64,000 nt of DNA from Aquamicrobium sp. GTDB taxonomy: Bacteria > Pseudomonadota > Alphaproteobacteria > Rhizobiales > Rhizobiaceae. Below are positions 59,445 to 64,000 of the stretch, piece after piece. The position numbers and the translations under genes were made by a program. Position 1 is the stretch's first letter, and every line of letters begins with the position of its first letter. The notes beneath the pieces are model-generated. The model did no database searches. It was not told the DNA's origin and saw only the letters and a program-made list of their open reading frames with translations. Location of the stretch: NCBI RefSeq assembly GCF_023954335.1, contig NZ_JAMLIE010000001.1, forward strand, positions 434,001 through 498,000, read 5' to 3'.

Positions 59445-61967
59445 GTGTCCGATCTCGCCGCCCCCGAAACGCCTCTCCTTCCGCAGCCCTTCGCGCGCTG
59501 GTTCTCCTCGCGCGGCTGGTCGCCGCGGCCGCACCAGCTCGACCTGTTGCGGCTGGCCGAGGCGGGGCGCTCGGCGCTGCTGATCGCCCCGACCGGTGCG
59601 GGCAAGACGCTGGCCGGCTTCCTGCCCTCGCTGACCGCGCTCGCCGCGCGGCCGAAGCGCAAGCCCGGCACGGCCGCGCCCGGCGTCCACACGCTCTACA
59701 TCTCGCCGCTCAAGGCGCTCGCGGTCGACATCGAGCGCAACCTCGGCAAGCCGGTCGCCGAGATGGGGCTGCCCGTCGCCATCGAGACGCGCACCGGCGA
59801 CACGCCGCAGCACAAGCGCCAGCGCCAGAAGCTCAGCCCCCCGGACATCCTGCTGACCACGCCCGAGCAACTGGCGCTGCTGATCTCTGGCCTCGATGCC
59901 GGCCGCTTCTTCGCCGATCTGAAATACGTCGTGCTCGACGAGCTGCACTCGCTGGTGACGTCGAAGCGTGGGCATCTGCTGGCGCTCGGGCTCGCGCGCC
60001 TGCGCAAGCTCGCGCCCGGCCTCCAGACCATCGGCCTTTCAGCGACGGTGGCCGAACCCGACGCGCTGCGCCGCTGGCTGGTGCCGCAGAACGCGCCGGA
60101 GAGCCCGGAAGGCGACATGGCCGGGCTGATCACCGTCGCGGGCGGGGCGAAGCCCGTCGTCACCATCCTCGATTCGCGCGAGCGCGTGCCGTGGGCTGGA
60201 CATTCGGCGCGCTACGCGGTCCCCGACATCTACGAGGCGATCAAGGCCCACCGCACGACGCTGCTCTTCGTCAACACCCGCTCGCAGGCCGAGTTCCTGT
60301 TCCAGGAGCTGTGGCGGGTCAACGACGACACGCTGCCCATCGCCCTGCACCACGGCTCGCTCGACGTCGCCCAGCGGCGGCGGGTCGAGCGGGCGATAGA
60401 GGCGAACGCGCTGCGCGCCGTGGTCGCGACCTCGACGCTCGACCTCGGCATCGACTGGGGCGATGTCGACCTCGTCATCCATGTCGGCGCGCCGAAGGGG
60501 GCGTCCCGCCTCGCCCAACGCATCGGCCGCTCCAACCACCGCATGGACGAGCCGAGCCGCGCCATCCTCGTGCCGGCCAACCGCTTCGAGGTGCTGGAAT
60601 GCCGCGCGGCGCTGGAGGCCTCGACCGAGGGCGCGCAGGACACCCCGCCGCTCGTCGAGGGCGCGCTCGACGTGCTCGCCCAACATGTCATGGGCATGGC
60701 CTGCGCCGGCCCCTTCGCCGAGGACGCGCTGTTTCAGGAGGTGCGCACCGCCGCGCCCTATGCCGGTCTCGCCGCCGCGACCTTCTCCCGCGTCGTCGAT
60801 TTCGTCGCCACCGGCGGCTACGCGCTGCGCAGCTACGAGCGCTATGCCCGCATCCGCAGGACGAAGGAGGGACTGTGGCGCGTGGCGCATCCGCGCCTCG
60901 CCCAGCAGTACCGGCTGAACATCGGCACCATCATCGAGGAGCCGCTGCTGACCGTGCGGCTGGCGCGGCGCGGCCGCGGCGGGGCGGGCGTTGGCGGCCT
61001 CTCGCTCGGCAAGGTCGAGGAATATTTCGTCGAGACGCTGTCGCCGGGCGACACCTTCCTGTTCTCCGGCCGCATGCTGCGCTTCGAGGGTATCCGCGAG
61101 AACGAGTGCTACGTCTCCAACGCCGCCGGGCAGGACGCGAAGGTGCCGGCCTATGCCGGCGGCAAGTTCCCGCTCTCGACCTATCTCGCCGGCGAGGTCC
61201 GCGCCATGCTCTCCGACCCCCGCCGCTGGCCCGCCTTGCCGGCGCAGGTGCGCGAGTGGCTGTCGGTGCAGCGCAAGGTGTCGCTGCTGCCGGGACGGCA
61301 GGACATGCTGGTCGAGACCTTTCCGCGCGGCAACCGCTTCTACTTGGTCGCCTACGCCTTCGAGGGGCGTCTGGCGCACCAGACGCTCGGCATGCTGCTC
61401 ACCCGCCGACTGGAGCGCGCCGGGGCGCGGCCGCTCGGCTTCGTCGCCACCGACTATTCGCTCGCGGTCTGGGCCGACCGCGACATCGGCGCGATGCACG
61501 AAAGCGGCGAGATGCCGTTTTCCGCCCTGTTCGACGAGGACATGCTCGGCGACGACCTCGAGGCGTGGATGGCGGAAAGCTGGATGCTGAAGCGCACCTT
61601 CCGCGCCTGCGCCGTCATCGCCGGGCTGATCGACAAGCGCCATCCCGGGCAGGAGAAGACCGGCCGGCAGGTCACCGTCTCCGCCGACCTGATCTACGAT
61701 GTCTTGCGGACCTACGATCCGGGCCACATCCTGTTGCAGGCGACCCGCGCCGATGCCGCCGCCGGCCTCCTCGACGTCAGGCGTCTCGCCGATCTTCTTT
61801 CCCGCATCCGGGGGCGAATCGTGCATAAGTCGCTCGACCGCGTCTCGCCGCTCGCCGTGCCGATCATGCTCGAGATCGGCAAGGAGAGCGTCAAGGGCGA
61901 GGCCGACGAGGCGCTGCTCGCCGAGGCCGAGGACGAGCTGGTCGCCGAGGCGATGGGAGAACGATGA
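59445..61967 (+). CDS. Lhr-type DEXH helicase of the ligase-associated DNA repair cluster
   Basis: An 840-residue helicase. Walker A IAPTGAGKTLAGF, motif Ia ISPLKALA, motif II VVLDELHS (DELH), motif III LSATV, then the second RecA domain with FVNTRSQAEF and VVATSTLDLGIDWGDVD and RLAQRIGRSNHR. The C-terminal WH and Lhr core domains follow. I chose GTG 59445 as the start since the upstream residues come from the palindromic repeat. It overlaps the PdeM gene by 4 bp. Confidence 0.93.
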   Translation: MSDLAAPETPLLPQPFARWFSSRGWSPRPHQLDLLRLAEAGRSALLIAPTGAGKTLAGFLPSLTALAARPKRKPGTAAPGVHTLYISPLKALAVDIERNLGKPVAEMGLPVAIETRTGDTPQHKRQRQKLSPPDILLTTPEQLALLISGLDAGRFFADLKYVVLDELHSLVTSKRGHLLALGLARLRKLAPGLQTIGLSATVAEPDALRRWLVPQNAPESPEGDMAGLITVAGGAKPVVTILDSRERVPWAGHSARYAVPDIYEAIKAHRTTLLFVNTRSQAEFLFQELWRVNDDTLPIALHHGSLDVAQRRRVERAIEANALRAVVATSTLDLGIDWGDVDLVIHVGAPKGASRLAQRIGRSNHRMDEPSRAILVPANRFEVLECRAALEASTEGAQDTPPLVEGALDVLAQHVMGMACAGPFAEDALFQEVRTAAPYAGLAAATFSRVVDFVATGGYALRSYERYARIRRTKEGLWRVAHPRLAQQYRLNIGTIIEEPLLTVRLARRGRGGAGVGGLSLGKVEEYFVETLSPGDTFLFSGRMLRFEGIRENECYVSNAAGQDAKVPAYAGGKFPLSTYLAGEVRAMLSDPRRWPALPAQVREWLSVQRKVSLLPGRQDMLVETFPRGNRFYLVAYAFEGRLAHQTLGMLLTRRLERAGARPLGFVATDYSLAVWADRDIGAMHESGEMPFSALFDEDMLGDDLEAWMAESWMLKRTFRACAVIAGLIDKRHPGQEKTGRQVTVSADLIYDVLRTYDPGHILLQATRADAAAGLLDVRRLADLLSRIRGRIVHKSLDRVSPLAVPIMLEIGKESVKGEADEALLAEAEDELVAEAMGER

Positions 61968-62710
61968 ACGGCATGGCGCATAGGGGCGACCTTTACGGGG
62001 AGGATTTTACCGCGCGCACGCAGCCGCTTGCGCCGGGCTTGATCGCCGTGGCCGGCGAGCCGGCGCTGTGCGACCCGCGCGGTGCGCTGTTCCTGCCCGC
62101 CCTGCGTCTTCTCGTCGTCTCCGACCTTCATCTGGAGAAGGGCTCGGCTGCGGCGCGGCAGGGCCGGCTCCTGCCGCCCTACGACACGCTGGCGACGCTC
62201 GACCTGCTCACCGCCGTGATCGAGGCGCACAACCCGCGCATCGTCGTCAGCCTCGGCGACAGCTTCCACGACGACTGGGGGCCGGGGCGGATGCCGCCGC
62301 CGTGGCGCGACCGGCTCGCCCGGCTGATGGCCGGCCGCGACTGGGTCTGGGTCGCCGGCAACCACGATCCCGCCCCGCCCGCCGGCCTGCCCGGCGATGT
62401 CGCGCGGGGGATCGCCCTCGGGCCCTTGGCGTTGCGTCACGAGCCGGCGGCGGGCGGGCAGGAGGGCGAGATCGCCGGCCATCTCCATCCCGGCGCGATG
62501 GTGGTGCAGCGTGGCCGGGCCGTGCGCAGGCGCTGCTTCGCCACCGACGGCATGCGGCTGGTCATGCCCGCCTTCGGCGCGTTCACCGGCGCGCTCAACG
62601 TGCTCGATCCCGCCTATGACGGCCTGTTCCGGCGCGAGCGCCTCGTCGCCTATATGCTGGGCCCGGAGCGCGTCTACGCCGTCGCGGGCCGCCGGCTAAG
62701 GCGCGGCTGA
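61964..62710 (+). CDS. pdeM: Ligase-associated DNA damage response endonuclease PdeM
   Basis: A 248-residue calcineurin-like phosphoesterase. Metal motifs: LLVVSDLHLEKG, VVSLGDSFHDDWG, WVAGNHDP and IAGHLHPG, the order typical for PdeM. It overlaps the helicase gene (ATGA). Together with exonuclease, ligase and helicase it completes the four-gene repair module, whose products act on cross-linked or alkylated DNA in bacteria that carry it. Confidence 0.92.
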   Translation: MNGMAHRGDLYGEDFTARTQPLAPGLIAVAGEPALCDPRGALFLPALRLLVVSDLHLEKGSAAARQGRLLPPYDTLATLDLLTAVIEAHNPRIVVSLGDSFHDDWGPGRMPPPWRDRLARLMAGRDWVWVAGNHDPAPPAGLPGDVARGIALGPLALRHEPAAGGQEGEIAGHLHPGAMVVQRGRAVRRRCFATDGMRLVMPAFGAFTGALNVLDPAYDGLFRRERLVAYMLGPERVYAVAGRRLRRG

Positions 62711-62769
62711 ACTGAAGCGTGTTGCGTCTTATCCACTCCGAAGGAGTGCGATCTTCGAGCGCCTGCGCC

Positions 62770-62935
62770 GCCCCTCATCCGCCCTTCGGGCACCTTCTCC
62801 CCGTGAACGGGGAGAAGGAATGCCGGCCGCAATTCCCGAAGGTTTTCTTGCCACGCATGCGATTGGCGAAAGCAGGGACGACAGCTCTCTTCTCCCCGTT
62901 CACGGGGAGAAGGTGGCGGCAGCCGGATGAGGGGC
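62770..62935. repeat. BIME-like paired palindromes (family B)
   Basis: GCCCCTCATCCGCCCTTCGGG with CACCTTCTCCCCGTGAACGGGGAGAAGG (62770-62818) is repeated inverted at 62889-62935. It has the same organisation as the element at 59238 but a different core (CTTCTCCCCGT-GA-ACGGGGAGAAG). No gene lies in the 267-bp spacer between pdeM and the XRE gene, so it may serve as a bidirectional terminator. Confidence 0.75.
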
Positions 62936-62977
62936 AGCGCGTGCGGAGCCGGTGATGCACATTGGGCGCAAGGCGCT

Positions 62978-63646
62978 TTAACCTCGTCCGCCGCCGCCCT
63001 GCGCGGACGGCTCGCGCAGCATGCCGTTGGTCAGGTCGCCTAGGTCGTCGCCGTCGACGCCGGCGCAGATGTTGAGGATCAGCGCGTCCTCGTCGCTGAC
63101 CGAGACATAGGCGTGGCCCATGCGGCCGTCGAAATAGACGCTGTCGCCGGCTTCCAGCCGGATCGGGGCGTAGAATTCGAGGTTCAGCTCCACCGCGCCC
63201 GAAATCACGTAGACGAACTCCTCGCCGGGATGACGCACGAGGTCGGGGAAGGCGTCGAGCGCGCGCGCGGTGATGCGGGCGAGCGTCGGGTCCATCAGCT
63301 TGTCGGTCAGCCGCATGGCGAAGGGCTCGTAGACATAGGTGCCGGTGGGATAGGCCCGCCGCTCGGCCGCGCGCGTCACGTCGATACGCCCGGCCGGGGC
63401 CTCGCTCGCCTGCCGCGCCGGCTCGCCCATCAGCGTCATCAGGTCGACGTCCAGCCCCCGCGCCAGCTTCAAGAGCACGTCATAGGTCGGCGACATGCGG
63501 TCGTTCTCGATCTTCGAGATGGTCGAGACCGCGAGGCCGGCGCGCCCGGCCACCTGCTTCAAGGTCATGCCCGCGCCCCGGCGCAGGCCGCGCAGATGCG
63601 GCCCGAAGGCGATGGATTCCGTCGATGAGGCGTCGCTGGCCGGCAT
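62978..63646 (-). CDS. XRE-family transcriptional regulator with cupin domain
   Basis: A 222-residue regulator. N-terminal HTH (residues 17-72: FGPHLRGLRRGAGMTLKQVAGRAGLAVSTISKIENDRMSPTYDVLLKLARGL) and a C-terminal cupin (about 130-205: VRHPGEEFVYVISGAVELNLEFYAPIRLEAGDSVYFDGRMGHAYVSV) that would bind a small ligand. The start at 63646 is favoured over 63727 because the extra residues lie across the operator region. It diverges from a TRAP transporter gene and is likely its regulator. Confidence 0.9.
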   Translation of the reverse strand: MPASDASSTESIAFGPHLRGLRRGAGMTLKQVAGRAGLAVSTISKIENDRMSPTYDVLLKLARGLDVDLMTLMGEPARQASEAPAGRIDVTRAAERRAYPTGTYVYEPFAMRLTDKLMDPTLARITARALDAFPDLVRHPGEEFVYVISGAVELNLEFYAPIRLEAGDSVYFDGRMGHAYVSVSDEDALILNICAGVDGDDLGDLTNGMLREPSAQGGGGRG

Positions 63647-63672
63647 GGAATCATCCTGCCATAACCGATAAA

Positions 63673-63717
63673 TTTTACCATCGGAAAATTCGTTGACAAA
63701 ATTTTCTAATAGGAAAA
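63673..63717. promoter_or_regulatory. Twin operator sites in the XRE/TRAP divergent promoter
   Basis: TTTTACCATCGGAAAA (63673-63688) and TTTTCTAATAGGAAAA (63702-63717) share a TTTTnnnATnGGAAAA pattern, 29 bp apart. A TTGACA element (63693-63698) for the rightward gene lies between them, so occupancy would block it. They are probable binding sites for the XRE regulator. Confidence 0.55.
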
Positions 63718-63744
63718 TCCTAGGCACGAGGGGAGTGCCGCTTC

Positions 63745-64000
63745 ATGGCGTGGATCGCCGTCATCATCTTCGTGGCCCTGACGCTCGGCGGCGGCGCGGC
63801 CATCGCCTATGTCACCGGCGCGGCGGCGGTGCTGAGCTTCCTCGCCGCCGACCAGGCGCGGCATCTGGCGATCCTGCCGCAGCGTGTGCTGAGCCAGCTC
63901 GACGTCTTTACCTTCCTCGCCATGCCGCTGTTCATCCTCGCCGGCGAGCTGATGAGCCGCGGCGGCATCACCCGGGCGCTGATCGACCTCGCCATGCTGA
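63745..64000 (+). CDS. TRAP transporter large permease subunit (DctM-like), 5' part only
   Basis: The first 85 codons, reading open to the window end. Hydrophobic N-terminus MAWIAVIIFVALTLGGGAAI, then AYVTGAAAVLSFLAAD and FTFLAMPLFILAGELMSRGGITRALIDLAML, the start of DctM-family permeases that import C4-dicarboxylates, sugars acids or similar with a Na+ gradient. The usual small subunit and binding protein are not in the window. It is divergent from the XRE-cupin gene, which probably controls it. Confidence 0.85.
   Translation, partial: MAWIAVIIFVALTLGGGAAIAYVTGAAAVLSFLAADQARHLAILPQRVLSQLDVFTFLAMPLFILAGELMSRGGITRALIDLAML

Noticed and set aside
59165..61828. 887-residue plus-strand ORF over the helicase
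   Set aside because: Out of frame with all helicase motifs and extremely Arg/Ala-rich; a shadow of the Lhr gene.

Overview
This is a high-GC chromosomal segment, most likely from an alphaproteobacterium of the order Hyphomicrobiales (Rhizobiales; a Mesorhizobium/Aquamicrobium/Chelativorans-type genome). The evidence is the gene order murA - DUF2948 - hisD - UPF0262 - low-Mr phosphatase - infA - maf - yacG - tRNA-Phe, the Omp2-type alphaproteobacterial porin, the AztAB-like zinc transporter with Fur-family regulators, and the four-gene ligase-associated DNA repair cluster. No species can be named from the sequence alone.

Layout. (1) 1-6.5 kb: zinc homeostasis locus. An ABC zinc importer (permease cut by the window edge, plus ATPase) diverges from a zur gene across a palindromic operator. 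Next come a c-type cytochrome, a second and divergent Zur-like gene, two COG0523/CobW GTPases, a small Cys-pair protein and a thioredoxin-reductase-like flavoprotein, most of them translationally coupled. (2) 6.7-11.7 kb: FecI/FecR/TonB-receptor surface-signalling system, probably for heme, followed by a heme oxygenase gene cut off by an IS3-family element. (3) 11.7-20.4 kb: patchwork of mobile DNA. It holds the IS, a GNAT/DUF1778 toxin-antitoxin pair, a truncated serine recombinase, a frameshifted integrase, a cytochrome c, an IS1380 remnant and a chimeric P4-type integrase. (4) 20.4-37.6 kb: an island bounded by a 17-bp direct repeat of the tRNA-Phe 3' end. The left half is phage-like, with a periodic repeat array, a 1312-residue virion-type protein, small membrane proteins and a divergent pair of putative defence genes (Abi-like and nucleoside-deoxyribosyltransferase-like). 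It is interrupted by a second IS3 element. The right half is the remnant of another phage (S49 protease next to a tape-measure protein) plus a low-GC membrane GAF protein. (5) 37.6-43.9 kb: conserved housekeeping block. (6) 43.8-52.8 kb: a second island in tRNA-Val, bounded by 68-bp direct repeats, with an integrase, arm-type repeats at both ends, a primase-helicase, a porin, a Flp pilin and an MbcA/Xre-like protein. (7) 53-64 kb: TadG-like vWA protein, ABC exporter, divergent DNA repair cluster (exonuclease and ligase versus helicase and PdeM), XRE-cupin regulator and the start of a TRAP transporter gene.

How the parts relate. The zinc genes form a plausible regulon: Zur senses zinc, the importer brings it in and the GTPases allocate scarce metal. 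The ECF sigma, anti-sigma and receptor genes share a duplicated promoter-like motif. However, the heme-degrading step is broken, so imported heme may not be used as an iron source through this locus. The two tRNA islands account for most of the accessory DNA. All functional calls come from reading the sequence and from family knowledge; no searches were run.
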